DNA of 39,996 bases from Pseudomonadota bacterium (GTDB taxonomy: Bacteria; Pseudomonadota; Gammaproteobacteria; Burkholderiales; Gallionellaceae), in contig JAJYYO010000031.1 in the NCBI GenBank assembly GCA_021800795.1, positions 1 to 39,996 of the forward strand, written 5' to 3'. The number at the start of each line of letters is the position of its first letter. Positions within the stretch are counted from its first letter, which is position 1. A program made the position numbers and the translations under genes. Of the stretch, positions 6,780-15,457 are shown in pieces. Under the pieces are notes generated by a model. It made no database searches, was not told the DNA's origin, and was given only the letters and a program-made list of their open reading frames with translations.

Positions 6780-7892
6780 TCACACACGCACCGGCACGCG
6801 CGCAGCCAGCGCGCACATGAGTTCATAACTGATGGTGCCACAAGCATGAGCCACGTCTTCAATCGGCAGACCCTCGCCCCACAACGTAACCACTGACCCC
6901 ACCCCTGCCTGCGGCAGAGCGGTCAAATCCACGTACAGCATATCCATGGAGACGCGTCCCAGCAACCGTGTCTTTTGTCCGTCCACCAAAACCGGTGCCC
7001 CGCCATACCCGCCAGGGGTAGGCCGGTGGGTGCCCGGAGCCTCCGGCTCCACCCTTCCGCTCTGGCGCGGATAGCCGTCCGCATAACCGCACGCGACGAT
7101 GCCGACACGCATCAATCGGTCCGCGCGAAACAGCCCGCCATAGCCGATTTCATCGCCACTGCGCAATTGCTGCACGGCGATGATGCGACTTTCGAGCGTC
7201 ATCGCGGGTTTCAAGCCCAGCTGCTGCGCGGACACTTCGGCAAAAGGCGATGCACCATACAGCATAATGCCGGGGCGCACCCAGTCGCCGTGCGTGGCGG
7301 GATAGCGCAGCAACGCGGCGGAATTGGCCAGAGAGCGCGGCACACGCCAGCCTTGTACAATGTCGTGATACAGGTCCGCCTGTTCCGACACGCCGCGCGC
7401 CTCATCGGCAGTGGCAAAATGACTCATCAGCGTGATCTCGCGCACCGCCGCATGACGACGCACCGCCTCCATGGCACCCGCCACCCTGTCAGGGGTAAAT
7501 CCCAGTCTGTGCATGCCGCTGTTGATTTTTAACCAGACATCCAGCGTGCCTCGCCCGGGATACGCATCCAGCAGCGCAATTTGCCAGTCGCTGTGTATGA
7601 CAGAGGTCAGTTCATATTCGGCAATCTGCTCAAGATCTGCCGCATCAAAAAATCCTTCCAGCAATAGAATAGTCTGGTGGTATCCCGCCTCGCGCAAGCG
7701 GATTGCATCCTGAATATCCAGCAGTGCAAAGCCGTCCGCAGCAGTCAGCGCTTCCGCCACGCGCAGCAATCCATGCCCGTAACCATTTGCCTTGATGACG
7801 GCCATGATGCGCGCCGATGTATGGCTGCGCGCGACGTGCAGGTTATGTTCCAGCGCATCCTGATCGATGTAAGCTTGTATGGGACGCGGCAT
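6780..7892 (-). CDS. alr: Alanine racemase
   Basis: 370 residues, a PLP enzyme interconverting L- and D-alanine for peptidoglycan. The PLP lysine is Lys34 in AVIKANGYGHG. Further family motifs are WLKINSGMHRLGF, MLYGASPF, GYADGYPR, GRVSMDMLYVDLT and the C-terminal ISYELMCALAARVPVRV. Between GYADGYPR and PVLVDGQKTRLLG there are roughly 15 residues more than usual (about DNA 7000-7066), Gly/Pro-rich and containing the palindrome GGAGCCGGAGGCTCC, which looks like an in-frame repeat insertion. Divergent from lplT, with about 97 bp between them; alr and lplT are often neighbours in betaproteobacteria. Confidence 0.95.
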   Translation of the reverse strand: MPRPIQAYIDQDALEHNLHVARSHTSARIMAVIKANGYGHGLLRVAEALTAADGFALLDIQDAIRLREAGYHQTILLLEGFFDAADLEQIAEYELTSVIHSDWQIALLDAYPGRGTLDVWLKINSGMHRLGFTPDRVAGAMEAVRRHAAVREITLMSHFATADEARGVSEQADLYHDIVQGWRVPRSLANSAALLRYPATHGDWVRPGIMLYGASPFAEVSAQQLGLKPAMTLESRIIAVQQLRSGDEIGYGGLFRADRLMRVGIVACGYADGYPRQSGRVEPEAPGTHRPTPGGYGGAPVLVDGQKTRLLGRVSMDMLYVDLTALPQAGVGSVVTLWGEGLPIEDVAHACGTISYELMCALAARVPVRV

Positions 7893-7989
7893 GTATCGTG
7901 AGTGCTGGATATGTTTCGATTATGTAATGATAGCAGGGGCCATACTTTCATGATATAAAACGCCCTGATAAAAAATACTCCCCCTTTGA

Positions 7990-9228
7990 ATGAATCTCGG
8001 CTTCTACACCATCCTTGCAGCGCAGTTCCTCTCCGCGCTCGCCGACAATGCCCTGCTGTTTGCCGCCATCGCCCTGTTGAAGGGCATGCATGCACCCGCC
8101 TGGCACACGCCTGTCCTGCAGGAAGCCTTCATCTTTTCCTATATCGTGCTGGCGCCATTCGTCGGCGCATTCGCCGATTCGCTGCCCAAAGGGCGCGTGA
8201 TGTTCGTCAGCAACAACATCAAAATTTTGGGCTGTCTCGCCATGCTGTTCGGCGTCAACCCGCTGATCGCCTACGGCTTGGTAGGACTGGGGGCCGCCGC
8301 CTATTCTCCGGCCAAATACGGCATTCTCACCGAATATCTGCCGCCTGAAAAACTGGTGCTGGCAAACAGCTGGATGGAAGGGCTGACCGTGCTGGCCATC
8401 ATTCTGGGCGCCGTGATAGGCGGCATACTGCTCAGCCCGGATATCGCCTATCCCATGTTGCAGTGGTGGGACGTGCCTGTCATCAACACCGGCATCGACA
8501 CCCCGCCTGAGCTGGCCATTGCCATCATCGTGGCGCTCTACCTTGCCGCCGCCGCGATCAATCTCTACATCCCGTGCGTGAAACTTGACCACAAGCCGTT
8601 GAGCAATAATCCGATCTTTCTGCTGGGCGAGTTCTGGCACAACTTCAAACTGTTATGGAAAGACCCGTTAGGCCAGGTCTCGCTGGCGGTGACCACGCTG
8701 TTCTGGGGAACAGGGGCGACACTGCGCCTGCTGGTGCTGAGCTGGGCCGCCATCGCGCTGCACTACGACATGGCCAGCGCCGCCAAACTGACCGCCTGGG
8801 TTGCCATCGGCATCGCGATCGGCGCCGTGCTGGCCGCGAAATTCGTCAAGCTGGAACATTCGGTCAAAGTGTTGCCTATCGGCATCGCCATGGGTCTGAT
8901 GGTGCTGATCATGATCCCGGTGACCAGCAGCACCATGGCCACCCTGCTGCTGGTGACCATAGGCGCGATGGGCGGCTATTTCGTGGTGCCGATGAATGCG
9001 CTGTTGCAGCATCGCGGCCACTTGCTGATGGGTGCGGGCAGCTCTATCGCCGTGCAGAATTTCAACGAAAATCTGAGCATCTTTGCCATGCTGGCCCTGT
9101 ACGCCCTGATGGAAAAAATGAGCCTGAACATCTATATCATCATCACCATCTTCGGCCTGCTGCTCTCCGCCATCATGACCATGCTGTACAAACGGCACGG
9201 ACACGATCAGGATTCCGGAAAAATCTAA
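7990..9228 (+). CDS. lplT: Lysophospholipid transporter LplT
   Basis: 412 residues, MFS-type inner-membrane flippase that returns lysophospholipids to the cytoplasmic leaflet. The start NLGFYTILAAQFLSALADNA and the segment SPAKYGILTEYLPPEKLVLA with NSWMEG are typical of LplT. About 11-12 hydrophobic segments run the length of the protein, e.g. near residues 8-30, 45-63, 88-108 and 130-150. The acyltransferase partner Aas, fused or adjacent in enterobacteria, is not here. The ATG lacks a good Shine-Dalgarno sequence. Confidence 0.92.
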   Translation: MNLGFYTILAAQFLSALADNALLFAAIALLKGMHAPAWHTPVLQEAFIFSYIVLAPFVGAFADSLPKGRVMFVSNNIKILGCLAMLFGVNPLIAYGLVGLGAAAYSPAKYGILTEYLPPEKLVLANSWMEGLTVLAIILGAVIGGILLSPDIAYPMLQWWDVPVINTGIDTPPELAIAIIVALYLAAAAINLYIPCVKLDHKPLSNNPIFLLGEFWHNFKLLWKDPLGQVSLAVTTLFWGTGATLRLLVLSWAAIALHYDMASAAKLTAWVAIGIAIGAVLAAKFVKLEHSVKVLPIGIAMGLMVLIMIPVTSSTMATLLLVTIGAMGGYFVVPMNALLQHRGHLLMGAGSSIAVQNFNENLSIFAMLALYALMEKMSLNIYIIITIFGLLLSAIMTMLYKRHGHDQDSGKI

Positions 9229-9274
9229 ATCTGCCCACGAAATCTTTAAACCCGGATAGTTCATTAGAAAAATT

Positions 9275-9403
9275 GCGTCATTCCGGCGAAAGCCGGAATC
9301 CAGTTGATTAACAAATTCCCACGCAAGTGGGACAACACGGTGGTTTTGTCCGCTACGCGGAGTCTTTATTCATTGCTGGATTCCCGCCTTCGCGGGAATG
9401 ACG
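9275..9403. repeat. Cluster of REP-like palindromes between convergent genes
   Basis: Three hairpins: CGTCATTCCGGCGAAAGCCG (9276-9295, running on to CCAG), TTCCCACGCAAGTGGGA near 9316-9332, and, inverted to the first, CTGGATTCCCGCCTTCGCGG (9376-9395, running on to GACG). They fill the 223-bp gap between the convergent lplT and GGDEF-EAL genes and may serve as two-way transcription barriers. This is the common GTCATTCCCGC...GCGGGAATCCAG dispersed repeat. Confidence 0.8.
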
Positions 9404-9451
9404 GCCTAATGGATTGTTTGGGTTTATTATGCAGTCTTTCGTGGAACGCAT

Positions 9452-12400
9452 TTACGAATCCCCTTGCCGCTCCAATCGCTTCTCGAACTCTTCAACCGGC
9501 ACCGGCTTACCAAACAGATAGCCCTGGTAAGCCATGCAACCATGCAGCTTGAGAAAATCGAGCTGATCCCCGGTTTCAACCCCTTCGGCAATCACGTTCA
9601 GACGGAAATTTTTCGCCATGTCGATGATGGACTGCACCATCACCGCATCGTTGGGGTTGCTTGTAATATCCCGCACAAAACTCTGGTCGATTTTAAGCTG
9701 ATCGAGCGGCAGTTGTTTCAGATAAGCCAGCGATGAGTATCCCGTACCGAAATCGTCCAGCGACAGCTTCACCCCCAATGCCTTGAGCGCGTGCATTTTC
9801 GCCACCACATCGGCCACATCGGAAAGCACAACGCTCTCGGTCAACTCCAGCTTCAACAGCGATGCCACCACATCATGAGCGCGCAGCAGGCCGGCCACCC
9901 TGTCGACAAAATCAGCTAATTTGAATTGTTGCGCACTGACATTGACTGCAATGCTCAAATTGCGGGTCAGCTCGCGACTGCGCCAGACGGACAGTTGCCG
10001 ACAGGCCGTCTCAAGCACCCAGCCCCCGATATCCAGAATCAGCATGCTTTCCTCGGCCGCAGGAATAAACTGAGAAGGGGAAACCAGGCCGCGCACCGGA
10101 TGTATCCAGCGCACCAGCGCTTCCACACCCAGCACCCGATGTTCGTTGTCCACCTGTGGCTGATAATGCAAACAAAGCTGCCCGCCCGGCACGGCATGCC
10201 GCAAATCCGCGTCGAGCGCCGCGCGGGATTCAACCGCCTGCTGCATGCGGGGATTGAAAAAACGCACCGCATTTCTGCCTGACTCTTTGGCCTGATACAT
10301 CGCCGTATCCGCGTGTTTGAGCAGCACGTCGACCGACTTCTCATTACCCCGATACAAAGTCGCACCTATGCTGGGCGAACTGTGATGTTCATGACCTGCA
10401 AGGTAATAGGGAGTCGTAAGGCTTACGCGTATTTTCTCGGCGATCAGCGCCACTTTTTTCAAGGCTTCAGCCGATTGCTCATCGACATCTTCCAGCAGCA
10501 CCACAAACTCGTCGCCACCCAGTCGCGCGACCGTATCCGCTTCGCGCACGCAAGTTTGCATGCGGCGTGCCACTTCAGCCAGCATCAGATCGCCATATTC
10601 ATGTCCCAGCGTGTCGTTGAGCGTCTTGAACCTGTCCATATCGAGAAACAGCACCGCACCGTATTGCCGGCTGCGCTGCGACGTTGTCAGTGCCTGACGA
10701 AAACGATCCAGCAACAAACGACGGTTGGGCAGTCCGGTCAGTACATCGTAGAACGCCAGATTGCGTATTTCTTCCTCTGCCTGTTTGCGCTGGGTGATGT
10801 CGCTGAAAATAGCGACGTATTCGGTGATTTTCCCTGCTTCGTCCCGCACTGCGGTAATGGTCAGCCATTTAGGATAAATCGTGTCGTCTTTGCGCTTGTC
10901 GCATATTTCGCCGGACCAGCTGTCAAGCGCCGTCAACTGATGCCACATTTCTTCGTAAAACGTCCTGTCCTGCTTACCTGAACTCAGGAGGCGCGGGTTT
11001 TTTCCCAGCACCTCCTCAGCGCTATATCCGGTAATCTCGCAGAACGCCTGATTGACGCGGATGATATTCGCGTTCGCATCGGTGATCATGATGCCTTCAT
11101 GCGTTTCAAAGGCCACCGCCGCAATGCGCAGATTGTCCTCGATCTGTTTTTGCCCGGTGATATCCTGCACAGCCCCCACCGAACGCAACGGTTTCCCGGA
11201 CTCATCGAAATAATTGTTGCAGTGTTCGCGCACCCACTTGATGCGTCCATCACCCATGCACAGCCGGTGCTCCACATCATAAGGCTGGCGAGTATCCAGC
11301 GATTGCCTGTAAGCCAGATTCACCTTATCCCTGTCTTCAGGGTGCACCACCCTCAGAAAATTCTCATAAGTGGGCGAAAACTGCGCCGGATCGAGTTCAA
11401 ACATCCGGTATATCTCATCCGACCAGCGCAACTTGCCGCTTACCACATCCAGCTCCCAGCTGCCGATCCGCCCCAGCCGCTCCGCCTCGATGAGCAGTTC
11501 CTGATTGCGCTGCAACTCCGCCTGATTATCGCGCAAGGCGGCTTCGATATGTTCGCGTTCGATAATTTCTTCCTGCAGCTGCCCGTTGGTGGCATGCAGT
11601 TCGCGGGTGCGCTCCTCGATGCGATCTTCCAGCGTGCGATACAGTCCCTGCAGATTGACCGCCATGCGATTGAATGCCCGCGCGAACATCCCCAACTCCC
11701 CGAAGGCTGACTCATCCGCGCGCTGATCCAGACTGCCCTGCGCCATTTCACCGGCAGTTCTCGCCAGCCCCACCAGCGGCGTGCTGATCTGTCTGGCAAA
11801 ATAATAGGCCAGCAATCCCGAAAAGAGCAGCAAGGCCAACAGCGCCTCCAACATGACGATGCGTTGTCCCTGAATGGAGGAAAACACCTCGGCGCCATCC
11901 AGTTTGACCACCATTCCCCAATCCAGCTCCGGCAGATAACGCCATGCCGACACCACCTGCACACCGCGATAATCCATTTTCACATTCTCGCCGGACTTGC
12001 CGAACAGTGCGCCATACATCGGCAGAGTCTCGTTATTCTTGAGCTTCAGCCTGAGCACCTCCGTACCCCCCGGGCGATATCTGAGCGGGGTGGTCATCAA
12101 CATATCCTCGCCGTCTTTCCTGGCGAATACGGCTTCCCCGCTCGCGCCCAGGCCTGCCGGATCCGATGCTACCTTGTTGAACGGATCGTTGCCCAGTTGC
12201 GCCGCCAACACCCCCACATACTTTCCATCCACTACAACAGGCGCCGCAATGAACATCGCGGGAGCTTTCGATGGAGGGTAAAAATCCTGACGGGAGATCA
12301 CCGGTTCCAGCGTCATGCTCGCATCGCGAAACACTTCTGCCAGCGGCGTGCCGCGCCAGGGACCGCTTTGCAGATTGGTAGCAAAATCGGCCTGGTGCTT

Positions 12401-12775
12401 CTGCGTATAAATAATATCACCCTGCGGCGTGATCAGAAAAAGGTCGTAGAACACCCCCGAGTCTTCCACATAGCGTTCAAAATACTGCCGCATCAGCGCA
12501 TCCCGGCTGCTGGAACGCTTGGCGTAGGCCTCCGACAGCGCCTCAAACCCTTGCATGACCGGCGGGCTTTTTGCCAGAAGACGCACGTTGCGCTGCCGTT
12601 CCGCCAGATAGTTTCTGACCTGCATCACCTTCTTGTCCGCCAGCGTCGACACTCTGCCCAGCGCATCGATGCGCAACATCGCCTCGTCCTGCTGTAAATT
12701 GAAATAGCCGAACAGCGCCAGCGGCACTGTGGACACCAGCATAAACAGCAGCAGCAGTCTGGTGAATATCTTCAT
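9452..12775 (-). CDS. dCACHE-HAMP-PAS-PAS-GGDEF-EAL c-di-GMP enzyme
   Basis: 1107 residues, inner membrane. Order: TM helix 7-25; periplasmic dCACHE sensor about 35-295; TM helix about 306-326; HAMP about 327-380; coiled coil about 380-440; PAS about 440-545 and 555-665; GGDEF about 670-840; EAL about 850-1100. The cyclase site is intact (GGDEF 753-757) and an inhibitory I-site RxxD (READ 744-747) lies five residues before it. The EAL domain keeps E885-A-L, NVSAQQ, DDFGTGYSSL (1007-1016) and EGVE (1064-1067), so both activities look possible. Its start overlaps the stop of the binding-protein gene (ATGA), so the periplasmic protein probably presents a ligand to the dCACHE domain. Net direction of activity cannot be told. 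Confidence 0.93.
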   Translation of the reverse strand: MKIFTRLLLLFMLVSTVPLALFGYFNLQQDEAMLRIDALGRVSTLADKKVMQVRNYLAERQRNVRLLAKSPPVMQGFEALSEAYAKRSSSRDALMRQYFERYVEDSGVFYDLFLITPQGDIIYTQKHQADFATNLQSGPWRGTPLAEVFRDASMTLEPVISRQDFYPPSKAPAMFIAAPVVVDGKYVGVLAAQLGNDPFNKVASDPAGLGASGEAVFARKDGEDMLMTTPLRYRPGGTEVLRLKLKNNETLPMYGALFGKSGENVKMDYRGVQVVSAWRYLPELDWGMVVKLDGAEVFSSIQGQRIVMLEALLALLLFSGLLAYYFARQISTPLVGLARTAGEMAQGSLDQRADESAFGELGMFARAFNRMAVNLQGLYRTLEDRIEERTRELHATNGQLQEEIIEREHIEAALRDNQAELQRNQELLIEAERLGRIGSWELDVVSGKLRWSDEIYRMFELDPAQFSPTYENFLRVVHPEDRDKVNLAYRQSLDTRQPYDVEHRLCMGDGRIKWVREHCNNYFDESGKPLRSVGAVQDITGQKQIEDNLRIAAVAFETHEGIMITDANANIIRVNQAFCEITGYSAEEVLGKNPRLLSSGKQDRTFYEEMWHQLTALDSWSGEICDKRKDDTIYPKWLTITAVRDEAGKITEYVAIFSDITQRKQAEEEIRNLAFYDVLTGLPNRRLLLDRFRQALTTSQRSRQYGAVLFLDMDRFKTLNDTLGHEYGDLMLAEVARRMQTCVREADTVARLGGDEFVVLLEDVDEQSAEALKKVALIAEKIRVSLTTPYYLAGHEHHSSPSIGATLYRGNEKSVDVLLKHADTAMYQAKESGRNAVRFFNPRMQQAVESRAALDADLRHAVPGGQLCLHYQPQVDNEHRVLGVEALVRWIHPVRGLVSPSQFIPAAEESMLILDIGGWVLETACRQLSVWRSRELTRNLSIAVNVSAQQFKLADFVDRVAGLLRAHDVVASLLKLELTESVVLSDVADVVAKMHALKALGVKLSLDDFGTGYSSLAYLKQLPLDQLKIDQSFVRDITSNPNDAVMVQSIIDMAKNFRLNVIAEGVETGDQLDFLKLHGCMAYQGYLFGKPVPVEEFEKRLERQGDS

Positions 12776-13992
12776 GGCGCGCCTTTGGCTATCCTGGCGC
12801 GTTCATCTGGAGGAATAAAGAATGGAAACGGCGCCGGCGCAATACTGCGCCCGGATTGCCAGACGATATCGAATTGCCCGTCGGCGCGCGCGCGACCGAT
12901 GCGCACCGTTTTCCACAGGTGCTGCGTGTCGGCATCAACCGCCACGATGCCTTCCGGCGCATTCATGGTTTGCTGTCTCAGCTCGGCCTTCACTGCGGGC
13001 AGGCCAGACGTGTCCGCTTCTCGCCTGGCGTTCACCCACAAATGCACGCCGATATAGGCGGCTTCCATCGGATCATCCAGCACCCGCACCTGTCCGAAGC
13101 GGCGACGGAAGCGTTCAATAAAGGCGCGATTTTCATCGCTTGGCACGCTCTGGAAATAATTCCAGGCCGCATAATTGCCCGTCATCAGTTCCGGGCCCAT
13201 CGCCGCCAACTCCGCCTCGGCAATGCTGGTGGAAAACACCGGAATATCGTCGCTGCGTATACCCGCTTTTTCCAGCGCCGCAAAGAAATAACGGTTGCTG
13301 CCGCCATTGAGGGTGTTCACCACAAAGTCGGGATGTTGCATGGCAATCTCGCGCGCGATCCCGTCCAGATTCTGTTCACCCAGCGGCACGTAGCGCTCTG
13401 CTGTCAGTTTCCCGTCCTTTGCCGTCAGCAATTTTTTAATGATCTGATTGGCAACATGAGGAAATACATAATCCGAACCGATCAGATAGACGCGACGACC
13501 GCGCTGCTCCAGAGCCCAGGAAACCATCGGAATGATCTGCTGATTGGGCGCTGCGCCGGTATAAATGATGTCGGGCGACTGTTCAAACCCCTCGTACTGC
13601 ACCGGATAAAACAACAAATGATGATGCCTTTCGACCACGAATTTAACGGCCTTGCGACAGGCGGAAGTCCAGCAGCCGAACAGTGCCTGCACCTTGTCCC
13701 GCGCGATCAGTTTTTCGGCCTGTTCCGCGCAATAACCGGCATCCGAGCGGCAATCGCTGACGATCATCTCGATCTGCGCACCGTTTATGCCGCCCGACTG
13801 ATTGGCTTCTTCCACCGCCAGCCGCACTGCATCCACCAGCGGCGCTTCGCTCGTCGCCATGGTACCGGTAAGCGAATGCAATACGCCTATCCTGATGGCA
13901 GGTTTTGCAGTATGTTGGCTGCCATACACCAGAATCAGAACCAGCAGAAGCAGAGGGAGCAGCAACCATTTTTTTCGAATCCGAAGCTGCAT
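12772..13992 (-). CDS. UrtA/FmdD-like periplasmic substrate-binding protein
   Basis: 406 residues. An N-terminal hydrophobic segment (residues 9-23) is a signal peptide or membrane anchor. Then a type I periplasmic binding fold of the Peripla_BP_5 urea/short-chain-amide group: IRIGVLHSLTGTMA, FGCWTSACRKAV, and LLFYPVQYEGFEQSPDIIYT with the TGAAPNQQ motif. Such proteins normally serve ABC transporters, but no permease or ATPase gene is nearby; the gene overlaps the GGDEF-EAL gene by four bases. It is likely a sensory binding protein controlling c-di-GMP turnover. The ligand is unknown; urea or an amide is suggested only by family. Confidence 0.85.
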   Translation of the reverse strand: MQLRIRKKWLLLPLLLLVLILVYGSQHTAKPAIRIGVLHSLTGTMATSEAPLVDAVRLAVEEANQSGGINGAQIEMIVSDCRSDAGYCAEQAEKLIARDKVQALFGCWTSACRKAVKFVVERHHHLLFYPVQYEGFEQSPDIIYTGAAPNQQIIPMVSWALEQRGRRVYLIGSDYVFPHVANQIIKKLLTAKDGKLTAERYVPLGEQNLDGIAREIAMQHPDFVVNTLNGGSNRYFFAALEKAGIRSDDIPVFSTSIAEAELAAMGPELMTGNYAAWNYFQSVPSDENRAFIERFRRRFGQVRVLDDPMEAAYIGVHLWVNARREADTSGLPAVKAELRQQTMNAPEGIVAVDADTQHLWKTVRIGRARADGQFDIVWQSGRSIAPAPFPFFIPPDERARIAKGAP

Positions 13993-14052
13993 TACATTAA
14001 TCCATAAAAAAGATATACACCGATTTTTCGGTATATCAAAGGGGGTTCCCGG

Positions 14053-14991
14053 TTAATTCCCGCCGGACTGCGCTTCCTTCATCGTTGCGACAGCCAGGCA
14101 CAGATCCTGCCAGGTTTTTGCCTTTTCCAGCGGACTGCGCAACAGATAGGCAGGATGAAAGCTGACGATCAGCGGAATACCCTGATAATCATGCACCCTG
14201 CCGCGCAGCGAGGCGACGGTCGCATCGGTGTTTAACAAAGCCGAGGCAGCTGTTTTTCCCAGCGCCACGATCAACTTCGGTTTGACAAGTCCGATCTGGC
14301 GTTTCAGATACGGCAGGCAGGCCGCGATCTCGCCTACATGCGGATGCCGGTCATCGGGCGGACGGCATTTGATGACGTTGGCGATGTACACCTTGCTGCG
14401 TTCGAGTTTAATCGCCAATAGCATATTGTCGAGCAGCCTGCCCGCATGACCCACAAACGGTTCGCCCGTCGCATCCTCGTCCGCGCCCGGCGCTTCGCCG
14501 ACGAACAGCCAGCCGGCCTGCTCGTCACCCACACCAAAAACGGTCTGGGTGCATCCCGCGCGCAGATTGCACAGTGTGCAGTCGCGCACTTTTTCCCTGA
14601 GCTCCTGAAAAGACAGGGCGCCCAGCGATCCGCCCGCATTCTTGAGCTGGAACTCACGAAGTGACGAACCGTACCCCTCGACCTCCGGGAGAGGGGGAAC
14701 GGGGGTGAGGGAGCGATCATGGCAATTTTGCGAGTGATTGCCATGATCGTTGAGCTGGAACTCGCGCAAACTATCCACACCGTCATCTTTAATCTCATGC
14801 TCGCCTTGCAGGGGCAACTGATCTATTGCCCCTGCGGGTGCATTTATCGACGATACGGATTCGCAAATTGGCAGGGGCGCTTCGTGACTCGCCCCAAGCG
14901 TTGTAACTGCGCCGGATTGCACAGGCGCATCGCGCCGCACCCACAAGGGATACAGATTCAACTCGCGCAGCATCGCCTCACGCCTGTCCAT
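14053..14991 (-). CDS. udg: Family 4 uracil-DNA glycosylase
   Basis: 312 residues from the ATG at 14989-14991; an upstream start at 15021 would lie in a repeat. Removes uracil from DNA. Motifs: FVGEAPGADEDATGEPFVG for the uracil site, NVIKCRPPDDRHP, and SFHPAYLLRSP. Four cysteines (CTLC; the C of IKC; the C of AAC) fit the [4Fe-4S] ligands of family 4. The N-terminal LRELNLYPLWVRR block is typical of betaproteobacterial homologues. Between it and the catalytic domain lies a long, poorly conserved linker containing a REP element and a hairpin. It overlaps rimI by 14 bases, at the end of the ispD-ispF-tsaB-rimI run. Confidence 0.9.
   Translation of the reverse strand: MDRREAMLRELNLYPLWVRRDAPVQSGAVTTLGASHEAPLPICESVSSINAPAGAIDQLPLQGEHEIKDDGVDSLREFQLNDHGNHSQNCHDRSLTPVPPLPEVEGYGSSLREFQLKNAGGSLGALSFQELREKVRDCTLCNLRAGCTQTVFGVGDEQAGWLFVGEAPGADEDATGEPFVGHAGRLLDNMLLAIKLERSKVYIANVIKCRPPDDRHPHVGEIAACLPYLKRQIGLVKPKLIVALGKTAASALLNTDATVASLRGRVHDYQGIPLIVSFHPAYLLRSPLEKAKTWQDLCLAVATMKEAQSGGN
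14642..14770. repeat. Repeat insertion inside the udg linker
   Basis: Near-identical direct repeats TTGAGCTGGAACTC (14642-14655 and 14750-14763), 108 bp apart, encode LREFQL twice. Between them lie a REP-like element (about 14672-14712, CTCCGGGAGAGGGGGAACGG core) and a perfect 13-bp inverted repeat, CGATCATGGCAAT at 14714-14726 and 14737-14749. 108 bp is 36 codons, so the reading frame is kept. Confidence 0.75.
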
Positions 14992-15457
14992 AGCCCCTCT
15001 CTCCCGACCTCTCTCCCGCAAGCGGGAGAGAGGAGCATGCCATCACCAGCGCATCCTCGCTGCCCGCAGCACTCCGGTAATAGCCGCGCCGCACGCCTAT
15101 TTGCAAAAAACCGGCACGGCGATACAAGGCAATCGCTGCCAGATTAGACGTTCGCACTTCGAGCAACACGCGAGGCAACCCCCGATCGTCCGCCATCTTC
15201 AACAACGTTGAGAGCATCGCAGCGCCCAGCCCCTTGCGCTGATGCGCTGCCGCCACGCCGATGTTGAGCAATTCCGCCTCATCCACACCCGGCATCAACA
15301 CCGCATAAGCGCACAACTCGCCCAGCATTTCTTCCACACAGCACAAATAGCCGCTGGTCAGCGCATCGCAGAAATTGCCGCGCGTCCAGGGGTACGCCTG
15401 CACCGCCTGCTCGATGGCCAGCACTTCATCCACGTCCGCTGTCGTCATCAGCCTCAT
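14978..15457 (-). CDS. rimI: Ribosomal protein S18 alanine N-acetyltransferase
   Basis: 159 residues, GNAT fold. Motif A is GVAAAHQRKGLGAAML near residue 68, followed by LLEVRTSNLAAIALYRRAGF and GVRRGYY, the RimI pattern; the N-terminal EQAVQAYPWTRGNFCDAL block also fits. The C-terminal tail (about residues 142-159, LPLAGERSGERGYGQA) is encoded by a REP-like element at 14993-15035 and exceeds the normal end of the enzyme. The start overlaps the tsaB stop by four bases; tsaB-rimI pairing is common. Confidence 0.92.
   Translation of the reverse strand: MRLMTTADVDEVLAIEQAVQAYPWTRGNFCDALTSGYLCCVEEMLGELCAYAVLMPGVDEAELLNIGVAAAHQRKGLGAAMLSTLLKMADDRGLPRVLLEVRTSNLAAIALYRRAGFLQIGVRRGYYRSAAGSEDALVMACSSLPLAGERSGERGYGQA
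14993..15035. repeat. REP-like element at the rimI/udg junction
   Basis: CCCCTCTCTCCCGACCTCTC followed by TCCCGCAAGCGGGAGAGAGG. It codes for the RimI tail and stops just before the udg ATG. Confidence 0.7.

Noticed and set aside
12856..14007. 383-residue plus-strand frame opposite the binding-protein gene
   Set aside because: Antisense shadow with His/Arg-rich composition and no motifs; the minus-strand gene has clear family sequence.
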